NCBI GenBank assembly: GCA_029448655.1
Contig: JACCLO010000007.1
Location: forward strand, 1,984,001 to 2,048,000
Direction of reading: 5' to 3'
Length of the DNA stretch: 64,000 nucleotides
From: Wolfiporia cocos
Lineage: Eukaryota > Basidiomycota > Agaricomycetes > Polyporales > Phaeolaceae
Positions 1 to 9,952 of the stretch are shown piece after piece. The notes under the pieces were generated by a model that worked only from the letters and a program-made list of their open reading frames with translations, did not search any database and was not told where the DNA came from. Positions within the stretch are counted from its first letter, which is position 1, and each line of letters starts with the position of its first letter. The position numbers and the translations under genes are program-made.

Positions 1-835
1 CAGCGACCGTCATGACCGTCAAGTCGCAATGGTTGTGGGCCGACCGGCAACCGTCACAACCATCCGGTCGCAGCAGTCGTGGGCCGACCCGCGACCGTTA
101 CAACCATCCAGTCGTGATGGTCATGGGCCGACCCATGACTGCCACAACTGTCTGGTCGCGGAAGTCGTGGGCCGACCCGCAACCGTCACGATCGTTTGGT
201 CACGGCATTGGTGGGCCGACCCGCGACCGTCATGACCGTGGAGTCGCAATGGTTGTGGGCCGACCCGCAACCGTCGCAACTGTCTGGTCGTGGTTGTCGT
301 GGGCCGACCCGCAACCGTCACAACCATCCGGTCACAGCAGTCGTGGGCCGACCCGCGACCGTCACAACCATCCAGTCATGATGGTCATGGGCCGACCCAC
401 TACTGTCACAACTGTCTGGTCGCGGAAGTCGTGGGCCGACCCGCGACCGTCATAACCGCCCGGTCGCGGCAGTCATGGGTCGACCCGCGACCGTCATAAC
501 TGTCTGGTCGCGGAAGTGGTGGGCCGACCCGCGACCGTCATGACCGTCAAGTCGCAATGGTTGTGGGCCGACCGGCAACCGTCACAACCATCCGGTTGCA
601 GCAGTCGTGGGCCGACCCGCGACCGTTACAACCATCCAGTCGTGATGGTCATGGGCCGACCCATGACTGCCACAACTGTCTGGTCGCGGTTGTCGTGGGC
701 CGACCCGCGACCGTCACAACCGTCCAGTCATGGAAGTCATGGGCTGACCCGCAACCGTCACAACCATCCGGTCGCAGCAGTCGTGGGCCGACCCGTGACC
801 GTCATGACCGTCTGGTCATGGAAGACATGGGCCCA
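1..835. repeat. 44-bp minisatellite with a 12-unit (528-bp) higher-order period
   Basis: The anchor GGGCCGACC recurs at about 37, 81, 125, 169 and 213, a strict 44-bp step, and continues to about 830. Units vary at their CpG-rich positions. The block beginning near 12 recurs near 540, an offset of 528 bp or twelve units, which implies segmental amplification of a multi-unit block as well as unit-by-unit slippage. Confidence 0.85.
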
Positions 836-950
836 CCCGATGGTAGGCCTGACAGTTAAGGCATGGGCCGACGACCGGCTGACCTGAACCGTTAGGGGTT
901 GGTACAAGCCGGTTGACCTGAACCGTCACCTACCGTCGCTGAATGGGCTC
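1..950. mobile_element. Terminal part of a long-inverted-repeat (foldback) element, truncated by the window start
   Basis: The last ~110 bp (about 840-950) match, in the same orientation, the right terminus of the complete foldback element at 56503-62081 and, inverted, its left terminus. They share the GTTAGGGGTTGGTACAAGC and AACCGTCACCTAC stretches and the end GAATGGGCTC at 941-950. Proximal to that lies a 44-bp minisatellite that also occurs in degenerate form at 61600-61990. No coding capacity is credible: the apparent reading frames are repeat translations. The left end is outside the window, so its target duplication cannot be checked. Confidence 0.7.
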
Positions 951-1024
951 CACCTGCTTCCGAACAAGCGCTGCGCCCATATCCACAGCCCGGTACACTC
1001 GTCATCGTGCAAGATGTTGTCAAC

Positions 1025-1924
1025 ATGACGGACTCGCAAGCGAATGGAACATCCGCCCCACAGCAGCGACCGTCGCGTTCATCTACCCCACGTCCCATAT
1101 CGGGCGTCCACTCACAGAGATTGTTGTCCGCACCGTGGGAGCGTGAAGGCGAATGCCTCGGAACCCGCAATCAGTTATCGTCATTTATATTGCGCTCACG
1201 GCCATTGTCGGAAGTCATGTCAGGCTCGAACCACAACTCTGCTATCTCTTCCGACAGCAGCCCAGGAATTTCAATCCTGACCTGACTCCCACAGAAGATG
1301 CCACTTCATCCTCAGAACAACACGATAATGTTGCTGGCGAGGCTGACGGATGGCCATGGCCGTTGTCACCAGCAAGCATTGACGTGCTGGGAACGCTTCT
1401 GAGGTGCGTGCATCTTGCCTCGTTTTCTCCGCATGATTGACTCTTCAGTAGTGTTGCTGCGGCTGCCACAGCAGCATCTCTCTTCTCCCCCGGGATTGCG
1501 TTCCCAGGCCACGATAATGGTACTGCGACGGCTACACCAGGCTCTAATCACCCAATGTCCCCTACTCCCACCGCGGACATTGGCAGGTCTTGCTGGTCTG
1601 GGTATGGATCCTCTAGGAGTTAATCCAGGACAGGCACCCAGCATTGCTCAGGTTCAGCACGATGGATGCAACCGTATCTGCAACGTATGGGAGAACATGC
1701 GCGACCGCCTTGGATTGCATTCGCGGAATTTTGTATTCCACATGGTGACGGGCTCGGACAGCTTAGATTCGTATGAAACTCTTTGGTATGTTCACAGATT
1801 GTCTGACAGTGCAACATGTCTGATTTCAAATATTCAGGGAGCTCGCCGAGTTGCTGCACTGCAGGAGGATTTGAGTAGTATGACGCACAAAAGGCCGAGG
1901 ATTTGTTCTAGTAGCTTTCTATAG
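1025..1924 (+). CDS. Possible 3' part of a host multi-exon gene, product unknown
   Basis: I do not recognise this protein. Open stretches run in different frames: a Ser/Pro-rich stretch from an ATG at 1025, an acidic stretch at about 1285-1390, and a C-terminal frame from about 1629 to the stop at 1922-1924 ending in a Lys/Arg patch (KRPRIC). A plausible intron with GTGCGT donor and CAG acceptor lies at about 1401-1445 and would join the second block to an Ala-rich block in frame; further boundaries are uncertain. Composition is unlike the flanking repeats and no LTR ends are present. It could be a real gene, an exon cluster or a decayed transposon ORF. Confidence 0.3.
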
Positions 1925-2658
1925 TTTGCGGCAGCTTATAAAATGGACAATGATATGAATTTGTACGTTCTGATTGATTTGGGAGTAAAAGCCACTGGTA
2001 ATGGGTATATTCTGGTAGCTTTTGGCACTCAACCCAGGGCTCCGAGTATTTTTCTCTAGCTTCCAGTAGACGGGGATATAATTTTTAAATTATTGGGCAT
2101 CCGTCCTACATGCCTAATACTACCTTCATAGCTTTTGTCACGGATCACTCCTGGGGGGTATCTGTACATCCCTCGCTATTGGTATTAATAGGCGCCGCTA
2201 GGTGCGCGCGCGTCTTCCTGATCATTAGCCACCTCCAGCGTCTCCTCCAGCCATATAGATCATCTGACCTAGTAGTTTAGCACTGTAGGGTAGCGCGCGC
2301 CTCATCATACGGACACGTTATGGTCACATTAGCACATGTAGCGTTACTTATCAGGTGCCCTGTAGATAATGCGAACGGACCATTACTTTAGGGCTGGGCT
2401 CGTAGTTACTACGCTCACACATGTATATATACGACAAGATGGTGGCCTTACAGCCCCATCTTTAGGATTCTCGTCTATGAGCGCAAGCTCCTTTCTTACT
2501 ATTGCTGTGATGCTCTCTGGCCCGGGGCCCGTATCGCGTCGTGCTAGTCTGTGAGCCGCCATCGTTACCTCGACGTACACAAGGGATGTGATTTGCTCCC
2601 ACGTTGCCTCTGCGTTCAGCGCTGGCATGGTGACTTGTAGGCTCGCCTCACGGCGTGT

Positions 2659-3591
2659 TGTCACAGATTTATCTGGGGCTTACAGCATTTTTCCCTACGA
2701 TTATAGCAATTTATCCGGGATTTATATGTCTAACTACAAGTTATCTACGGGTTAACTCCCATTGCCACCACGACAAGCTCTTAACTGGGCTTATCAACCA
2801 CATGACCAGCTTACATAACGCTACGGTACCTTCCGGTCCAATAGCAACACTACAGCTACGTCATAGGTCTCGCCCGTTAGAGCAAGACCAGCCACATCAT
2901 AAAGATCTTAGATCATAATGATAGGCCGAGCGCGGCACGCTCGCATAATAATGTCCACAACACCAAACATCGCCACCAAGCAATGTTCTATTGGGTCGGC
3001 CTCCTCGGCTTCCCACCGTCATAAGATCCTTGATCATAATGACACCTCAGGCGCGGCACGCCTTCGCATAATTATGTCAACACGACCATACAGCACTATA
3101 TTAGCAACAAGGCAATATCGTTGTTGGTCCGGCCTTATCGGCCATCAATACCCGGGCTGTGCCCGCGTTTGTCCAAGATAATAATAAACCTCCTCTCTTA
3201 CTATTGGTGCGGCCATTACCGGCCCACACGGCCATTGTAGATAGGATCATAAAAACATAGATAAGATAAGCTTCGCCCATTGGCAAAGCCGCATAACCCG
3301 GAAAGGTAATACTATACAGTATCACATGACCTCTCCGCATACATGTATTTAAGTAGGAGCCAAGCGCTCCATACTTCAGTTCTATTCTATCGTCGTTACC
3401 ACGAATGCCCACCCGCGGAGTACCATAGGTACTCCCAGTGGACTACCATTGGTAGTCCCAAGCTTCGTCTGGTTTGCGGCTGCGCTACTATTCCACTAGC
3501 AACTGCTGCACTGGGTCCGTCTTTCCTCGTCTAGTCGCCCTAGTACCTCGGGATAGCGACTAGGTGAGTCCCACAGGATAGATCTGTGTCA
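2659..3591 (+). repeat. 5' LTR of element D (933 bp)
   Basis: Starts TGTCACAG and ends CTGTGTCA. Sequence agrees throughout with the copy at 7458-8390 as far as I can compare by eye. Contains the TATA box, a GC hairpin and the self-primer 11-mer. The small reading frames in it are repeated in every family-II LTR and are not genes. Confidence 0.95.
3346..3388 (+). promoter_or_regulatory. Element D core promoter: TATA box, hairpin, predicted transcript 5' end
   Basis: TATTTAAG at 3346 is followed by the inverted repeat GGAGC/GCTCC and, 32 nt after the first T, by AGTTCTATTCT (3378-3388). That 11-mer is the exact reverse complement of AGAATAGAACT at 3594-3604 inside the element. Spacing fits a TATA-directed start at the first base of the 11-mer. 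The start site is inferred. Confidence 0.7.
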
Positions 3592-3593
3592 TA

Positions 3594-3604
3594 AGAATAG
3601 AACT
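3594..3604 (+). other. Self-primer binding site of element D
   Basis: AGAATAGAACT lies two bases (TA) after the 5' LTR end and is perfectly complementary to the 11 nt at 3378-3388. No TGG that would pair with a tRNA 3' CCA is present. Tf1 of fission yeast is known to self-prime with the first 11 nt of its RNA; the same arrangement is inferred here. Confidence 0.75.
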
Positions 3605-4560
3605 TCCTACCCCCCTGCGCCTCCTTAACTGGTTGCGCCTGGGGTTTTTCCTCCTGCAGGTGTCTGAGATGCGCGTCCGCTCAGCCTCTGCATTCCTGGC
3701 AAGGGATGTATGCTAAATGGTATGGGATCTAGGGGGATACTCGGCGGGGGTTTGATTCCCCTGCCACCCAGTGGGGCTGCGCCTGCCTAATCAGCGGTGC
3801 GGCTCTGCAAACCTGGACTCCAGGGTTAAGGAGAGGCGGCCCATCCTGACAAGGATTGTGGCTGCCAGCGGTTGAGACCCGCCTATTGGGAAAAGGGGAC
3901 GGTCTGCCTGTGTGCGCCCAACCCCCTGACATGGCAATCCCTGTTCAGGGACCCATCTCTACCAGTAGGGTCGCCATTATGGTGGCAAGGGAATCTTCCA
4001 AGCCGTTCCCTAGGCGTAAGGGGGCCCGCTTTGCCGTCCCTTGTGGACTAAAGCGGTGGGGTGGTGCGACTCGCAAGGTCGTGCCGGCCTAGGTCACTGA
4101 GCGGTAGCCAATAGCGTCAGTCCTCCGGGCGGCTCGGCGTGCTCACCTCGGGAAACTGGATCTGAGGGTCCCTCTGGAAGCCGGCGGCGTAGCCCACCAT
4201 CCTAGATGCGTGGAGCGCTCGTTACAGCGCGATCTTTGATCGACAGAGGAGTTGCCCTTGATGGACACAAGAGGGGCCAAACATGGCAAACCTCGCCGTT
4301 GAGGCGTGGAAAGGATCGCGGTGCAATACTGCAATCCACTTTCCGGCTCGCCCTTGAGAAAGGCGGGTCGTGTATCTCTCTCCTGTACCATTCCTCCAAC
4401 CCTACCCCAGGAGCGAGCGCCTCTGCTTCAAGATGCATGCGAATATCTCCGCCTTTTGGCACTGGGTTATGCGCATCCACGAAGGCACCTGCAGGGCTAC
4501 TTCCGCGCGGCAACGTTCAAAAGTTGCCCCTAACCATGCCCCCGTTCTTCTTGTGTTAGA
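3605..4560 (+). ncRNA. Leader of element D, homologous to the family-I leader
   Basis: Blocks shared with the E2 leader (36650-37600) appear in the same order: GGGGACGGTCTGCCTGTGTG with the following GCCCAACCCCCTG, GGCGTAAGGG, GGTAGCCAATAGC, GTCCTCCGGG next to GCTCGGCGTGC, GTGGAGCGCT with a following GATC-rich hairpin, CCACTTTCCGGC, and ATGCGAATATC. The sequences between blocks have diverged and the LTRs of the two families are unrelated over most of their length. Small frames inside are not conserved between copies. Retention of ordered blocks suggests a cis-acting RNA domain (packaging, translation or reverse transcription). Confidence 0.7.
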
Positions 4561-5515
4561 CATGACCACTCAGCGTTGATCGCTGATGACTCGCTCTTTT
4601 TTAGGTTCCTTGGTATCCCAATCAAATCAGTAGTTAATATGTAGTCTAGGCGGCTCCTTAGATAGCAATACTTGTATTAGCTTTAGTGACCGCTTGTTTG
4701 CAATGTATATAACCTTTGGACTCCTACGTCACCGTCTGGTTCCCAGGTTATCTAACCTGGTTAGGGTCGCTATGCACATAGATAAGCAACCCTTTACGTC
4801 TTAGGTACAATAAGTCAATCGAAAAACGATACTAGTACCTTTCTTCGACGTAGGAACATGTACGTTAGGTATAATATACGCATTCACTACCATTACTGTG
4901 GGAATACCTATTACCAAGTCGATTAAGATTCACATAATCTATCGGCGCCCGTTTGACCTCACGGTCTTCGCTCCTGAAAAGGGGATTCGGGTTATTGAGC
5001 ATTAGTCATTTGGTCACATGTCATAAGAACCTTAGAACGGGGGCACCCCTTTCGGTAATGGAATCTCCTGACAAGGAAATTACCATCCGTTTGGGAAGAG
5101 ACGTTTGACAAGCGTCTATAAATAATTGGGTACAGCGCTGTTTCCACCAGCCACCCACGTACAAACAGATCGCAATAGATTACTCAATTGAATCTCGCAA
5201 TCTGGGTTAGAGGAAAGGAAAACAAGGGACAAATGCTATTGATACGCATTCCCTTGAAGTGTAGCGGAGGTCGTCAAGACTTCCAGACATCACACTTCAT
5301 TCGGCATTCTCGCACAATCGCCGAATCTACACCGGTTTCCAACCAGTTAACCCCCGAATTGAAATCGACAACCTCGCACGCCAACCGCAAGAATTGTCAC
5401 GAGACTAGCTATCTCACTTACGATTTCACTCCAATACGACCTCTTCTCTGTGGGGAGAAAAACTGTATTTGGAAATTCACACTAGCAATAAAATGCGATC
5501 GTCCGCAAAAGGTCT

Positions 5516-5562
5516 CGAAGAAGTACTAGAACCCTTCCAGAGATAACAAGGGAACCCCCCTT
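5516..5562 (+). ncRNA. Two-hairpin RNA module, copy 1
   Basis: Order: GAAG, spacer with ACTAGAAC, CTTC, linker AGAGATAAC, then the stem AAGGG (5548-5552) closed over AACCC by CCCTT (5558-5562). Copies 2 and 3 keep the linker TAAC and the loop but replace both stem arms with complementary alternatives, which is evidence for a folded RNA. Confidence 0.65.
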
Positions 5563-6833
5563 ATTAGGACAATCAAGCCGATTTGGCAATCGGTTATTAT
5601 TTAACTGCTTGGTTTACGGAAACCTGCGCCGTCAAGACGCGCAATAAATAAATCCGGATCTGTATCCTTACGCCAAGAAAGGATAACATCTCGTCATTAC
5701 ATCGAATATGGGCCTGGAAAACCCTTCGATTCCGACAAACTAGGGCTTGGAAACCTTAGTATAAAAAATCTAGTCGCATATGCGAGCGACTACTGGATAA
5801 CGCCTTACATGGATATACGACAACAATACCTTAGGCCCACATCCACCCACCCTTATCTGGGTTATAGAGGCGGTTTAACCTCTTTAAAAACCAAAACCAT
5901 CTAGATAGGTTCGATCGGGAGATCAAACGTGAAAGAGGGGGTGGAAACCCTAATTTCGCACCTAGGACCTCAAAAAGTTCACTATCCCACGCTTACAACA
6001 GTACCTTACGGTCTTGAAAGCAACCAACGACATGCACTAAGAGGCCTGATTACCCTCATTCATGCTCGTACTGTCCTATTCGTATACGGACGACAACCCT
6101 GTAATAGGAATTATAGTAGCTATCTATCCAATAGCGAAATATATCCTTCCCCAACGATCATCTCAGTTCCCACGCTTACAATGTCATACTCAATCGAAGA
6201 ACGACTTTAACGACATACAAGCACATTGGAAACTACCGTCATCGCCATCACGTGACCTCAACCCTTACAGGATATACCTATACGAGACAACTCCTGACAA
6301 GGATGTATGTTCTCACGGTTACCCAATAAAGGCCTCACCACGGCAACGACATTACAGTATTAGGGAATACAATCATAAGCATTGACCATAATGCACGATG
6401 ATTAGTACCTATACACTGGGGTTATATACGAGAAGCCTACTCGTTAATAAATAGTGCATACAACCACGACTACACAGAGTCATACCGGAACCTTACGAAT
6501 CCGAAGAGATCGCTACAAAGCAATCTAACTAGGGGACACAACCCCTGTAACAAATGGGCATTGACAAATGTCACACGCTTAGTACTTGCGATACTAGGGA
6601 GGCGACGCCTCATAAACGTTCATAAGGCGACGTCCTTTAATAACCGTTCAACCGCATAAGTCGTACAAAGTAGGATTACCCCTGTACAAGCACAAAGCCT
6701 AAGACACCCGCTATTCAAATGAAAAGGACTTGCAACCCTATTCACCGATATACAGCAATAGACGTCGAAAAAGCACCGCTATGCTACATTCAATGGGTAC
6801 TACACATAAGCCACTATAACCACCCAAGGACTC

Positions 6834-6879
6834 GAAGAGACACTAGAAAATCTCCAGAGTTAACAGTGGAGCCCCCACT
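6834..6879 (+). ncRNA. Two-hairpin RNA module, copy 2
   Basis: Same order as copy 1: GAGA, spacer CACTAGAAAA, TCTC, linker AGAGTTAAC, then AGTGG (6865-6869) paired with CCACT (6875-6879) over a five-base loop AGCCC. Both arms of each stem differ from copy 1 while pairing is kept. Confidence 0.65.
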
Positions 6880-7064
6880 CTAAGGTATCGGCACAATGAT
6901 TATCCGAAAATCGTACAACGACACAATGCACCCTCTAATACGCTTGGCAAGCTATTAGAGCAAAGATTACTAGTAGACTTCAAAGGCACTATATGATGAA
7001 CTTTCCATATCGCCTTCTACTACGAGTAACGTCATAAGCAAAAGCAACAATCCGACCAAGGTCG

Positions 7065-7111
7065 CGAAAAGGCACTTGAACACCTTTAGCGATAACAGGA
7101 GAACCCCTCCT
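7065..7111 (+). ncRNA. Two-hairpin RNA module, copy 3
   Basis: AAGG, spacer CACTTGAACA, CCTT, linker TAGCGATAAC, then AGGAG (7097-7101) paired with CTCCT (7107-7111) over a five-base loop AACCC. It is followed by TATTAGGA, and copy 1 is followed by ATTAGGA, so the duplicated unit extends beyond the hairpins. Confidence 0.65.
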
Positions 7112-7170
7112 ATTAGGATCCGCTAGCACAATGACAATACACTCAAGTAACAAGACGATCCATCCCCAAC

Positions 7171-7202
7171 AACGGCATTTGACCTTTCGGTCATCACGCG
7201 TT
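7171..7202 (+). ncRNA. AACG...CGTT hairpin, copy 1
   Basis: Outer stem AACG/CGTT with conserved GCATT and TCACG flanks surrounds an inner stem TGACC/GGTCA and a TTTC loop. The flanks are constant across three copies while the inner stem is replaced. Confidence 0.65.
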
Positions 7203-7215
7203 GATAATCGCTAGT

Positions 7216-7246
7216 AACGGCATTTAGCACTTCGCTATCACGCGTT
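7216..7246 (+). ncRNA. AACG...CGTT hairpin, copy 2
   Basis: Same outer stem and flanks as copy 1; inner stem TAGC/GCTA with an ACTTC loop. Inner arms differ from copy 1 in a compensatory way. Confidence 0.65.
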
Positions 7247-7358
7247 ACAAATCACAATAAGGAATAAAATCGCTATCCCATTCAACGTTCAGGTTCCAAC
7301 ACTAAGTCCTGAAACCTCATCTTATCCCTGTACACTTGACAAAGTGTAGCAGCACCTT

Positions 7359-7389
7359 AACGGCATTAGACATTTCGTCTTCACGCGTT
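7359..7389 (+). ncRNA. AACG...CGTT hairpin, copy 3
   Basis: Same outer stem and flanks; inner stem AGAC/GTCT with an ATTTC loop. It lies about 70 nt before the 3' LTR. Confidence 0.65.
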
Positions 7390-7457
7390 ATACAGCTCTT
7401 GGGATGCATAAGAATGAATCGTTTCACCAGGGACGGTGAAACCTAAAGCGGGGGTAA

Positions 7458-8390
7458 TGTCACAGATTTATCTGGGGCTTACAGCATTTTTCCCTACGAT
7501 TATAGCAATTTATCCGGGATTTATATGTCTAACTACAAGTTATCTACGGGTTAACTCCCATTGCCACCACGACAAGCTCTTAACTGGGCTTATCAACCAC
7601 ATGACCAGCTTACATAACGCTACGGTACCTTCCGGTCCAATAGCAACACTACAGCTACGTCATAGGTCTCGCCCGTTAGAGCAAGACCAGCCACATCATA
7701 AAGATCTTAGATCATAATGATAGGCCGAGCGCGGCACGCTCGCATAATAATGTCCACAACACCAAACATCGCCACCAAGCAATGTTCTATTGGGTCGGCC
7801 TCCTCGGCTTCCCACCGTCATAAGATCCTTGATCATAATGACACCTCAGGCGCGGCACGCCTTCGCATAATTATGTCAACACGACCATACAGCACTATAT
7901 TAGCAACAAGGCAATATCGTTGTTGGTCCGGCCTTATCGGCCATCAATACCCGGGCTGTGCCCGCGTTTGTCCAAGATAATAATAAACCTCCTCTCTTAC
8001 TATTGGTGCGGCCATTACCGGCCCACACGGCCATTGTAGATAGGATCATAAAAACATAGATAAGATAAGCTTCGCCCATTGGCAAAGCCGCATAACCCGG
8101 AAAGGTAATACTATACAGTATCACATGACCTCTCCGCATACATGTATTTAAGTAGGAGCCAAGCGCTCCATACTTCAGTTCTATTCTATCGTCGTTACCA
8201 CGAATGCCCACCCGCGGAGTACCATAGGTACTCCCAGTGGACTACCATTGGTAGTCCCAAGCTTCGTCTGGTTTGCGGCTGCGCTACTATTCCACTAGCA
8301 ACTGCTGCACTGGGTCCGTCTTTCCTCGTCTAGTCGCCCTAGTACCTCGGGATAGCGACTAGGTGAGTCCCACAGGATAGATCTGTGTCA
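7458..8390 (+). repeat. 3' LTR of element D (933 bp)
   Basis: Preceded by the purine tract AAAGCGGGGGTAA (7445-7457), which closely resembles the family-I tract GAAGAGGGGGTAA. Ends CTGTGTCA at 8390 and is followed by the target duplicate CGTGT. Confidence 0.95.
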
Positions 8391-8442
8391 CGTGTATGGT
8401 TCCCCCTGAGCCCAGGGGTAGCACAGACGTAAGTCTGTGACA

Positions 8443-9018
8443 GCTTTCGGCATCTTACAGTAGCTACTACTATGTTACCGGGCGCCTAAAAGATAGCGCA
8501 GGCTATTCTACCGTCCAATTTTAACCCCTATTATACCCATTGTCTATTGATAGATTCTGGTATGAGGTACTTTCACTGGGGGTCATCCCTCAACATCACC
8601 GCCCTACTAACAAGTTCAGCCCCTAGACAAAGTCAACGTTGCTTAAAGACGAGGACCCTAGCGTCGTCGAGGTACTGTCGAGTTACAGCCACACAGACTA
8701 GCAGTGTGGAGGCACACAGCGAGAGATGGAGTAATGTGCCCTAAGGCATGGTTGAGAATACAAGGTCTGAGGTAAGATGCCTCAGACCCTAAGGGTTATA
8801 TACATGGCAGTAGCGCTGTAGTCCTAAGTAACTACCCTTGCCCTAAAGCGATGTGGCCTGTGCGCACGTGCCTACTGGTCAGGGTCTCGAACACTTATGT
8901 AACACTACCATGTGATGAAGGCTAGCCACACGCTAACTAGTATGGGAGATATGCACCAGTAATGGTGCGCACGTGATGGTGTATCCAAAGGTCGAGGGTT
9001 CGACTCCCGGTGTAAAAG
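8443..9018 (-). repeat. Decayed family-III LTR relic
   Basis: No gene is seen. On the minus strand it keeps the family-III layout: a TATATAA region (about 8799) and the hairpin GGTCTGAGG/CCTCAGACC at 8764-8788. The ends are not recognisable and no target duplication was found. A stretch at about 8990-9012 (GGTTCGACTCC) resembles a Pol III B box but no tRNA fold could be built. Confidence 0.5.
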
Positions 9019-9947
9019 TGACACAGATCTATCCTGTGGGACTCACCTAGTCGCTATCCTGAGGTACTAGGGCGACTAGACGAGGAAGACGGACCCAGTG
9101 CAGCAGTTGCTAGTGGAAGTAGCGCAGCCGCAAACCAGTCGAAGCTTGGGACTACCAATGGTAGTCCACTGGGAGTACCTATGGTACTCCGCGGGTGGGC
9201 ATTCGAGGTAACGACGATAGAATAGAACTGAAGTATGGAGCGCTTGGCTCCTACTTAAATACATGTGTGCGGAGAGGTCATGTGATACTGTATAGTACTA
9301 CCTTTCCGGGTTATGCGGCTTTGCCAAGGGGCGAAGCTTATCTTATCTACTTGTTTATAGATCCTGTCTACAATGGCCGTGTGGGCCGGTAATGGCCGCA
9401 CCAATAGTAAGAGAGGAGGTTTATTATTATCTGTGATAAACGCGGGCACAGCCCGGGTATCGATGGCCGTAAAGGCCGGACCTATAGCGATATTGCTTTG
9501 ATGCTAATATAGGGCTATTTGGCCGTGTTGCCATTATTATGCGAAGGCGTGGCGCGCCTGAGGTGCCATTGTGATCAAGGGTCTTATGGCAGTGGGAAGC
9601 CGTGAAGGCCGACCCAATAGTACAAGGCCGCGAGGCACTGTTTGTACAGGTGGACATTATTATGCGAGCGTGCCGCGCTCGGCTTATCATTATGATCTAA
9701 GATCTATGACGTGGCTGGTCTAGCTTGTAAGAGCGAGACCTGTATGACGTAGCTGTAACTATGCTATTGGACCGGAAGGTGCCGTAGCATTATGTAAGCT
9801 GGTCATGTGGTGATAAGCCCAGTTAAGAGCTGTTCGTGGTGGCAATGGGAGTTAACCCGTAGATAACTGGTAGTTAGACGTATAAATCCCAGGTAAATTG
9901 CTATAATCATAGGAAAAATGCTGTAAGCCCCAGATAAATCTGTGACA
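9019..9947 (-). repeat. Family-II solo LTR (929 bp)
   Basis: Bounded by TGACACAG and CTGTGACA and flanked by AAAAG at 9014-9018 and 9948-9952. It is the reverse complement of the element D LTR with scattered substitutions, including the TATA region and the self-primer 11-mer (AGAATAGAACT on the plus strand near 9220). No internal element sequence adjoins it. Confidence 0.92.
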
Positions 9948-9952
9948 AAAAG

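Larger units (their letters stand above)
4561..7430 (+). other. Non-coding interior of element D
   Basis: About 2.9 kb without a convincing gene; the longest frames (5188-5529, 5929-6210, 6062-6385) show no domain I recognise. It is AT-balanced, dense in short inverted repeats, and contains at least six hairpin modules listed separately. Recurrent phrases such as CTCCTGACAAGG (about 5066 and 6290) and GAACCCC suggest it grew by duplication of structured units. Confidence 0.6.
2659..8390 (+). mobile_element. Element D: non-autonomous 5.7-kb LTR retrotransposon (LARD-like), family II
   Basis: Two 933-bp LTRs that look identical by eye (2659-3591 and 7458-8390) bracket 3866 bp of internal DNA, and the whole is flanked by CGTGT (2654-2658 and 8391-8395). 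A self-priming site follows the 5' LTR and a purine tract precedes the 3' LTR. The interior has no reading frame above about 113 codons and no recognisable gag or pol. Its first ~950 bp resemble the leader of the autonomous family-I elements; the rest holds repeated hairpin modules. Identical LTRs imply recent movement, so proteins must have come in trans, family I being the obvious donor. Large retrotransposon derivatives (LARDs) are a known class; this family I do not recognise. Confidence 0.93.
2136..8442 (+). repeat. Family-III solo LTR split by element D
   Basis: The LTR starts TGTCACGG at 2136 and ends CTGTGACA at 8442, flanked by GCTTT on both sides (2131-2135 and 8443-8447). Without D and one copy of its CGTGT duplication it is 523 + 47 = 570 bp, the usual family-III length. 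It has a TATA region (about 2421-2430) followed by a hairpin at 2436-2463. No internal family-III sequence is attached, so this was a solo LTR before D inserted. Confidence 0.88.

Noticed and set aside
4577..4610. CTGATGA near 4585 as a hammerhead ribozyme core in element D (retrozyme hypothesis)
   Set aside because: No GAAA partner and no stems I, II and III in a compatible arrangement.
8990..9018. GGTTCGACTCC near 8997 as a tRNA T-arm or Pol III B box
   Set aside because: Only three T-stem pairs form and no acceptor or anticodon arm or A box could be placed upstream.
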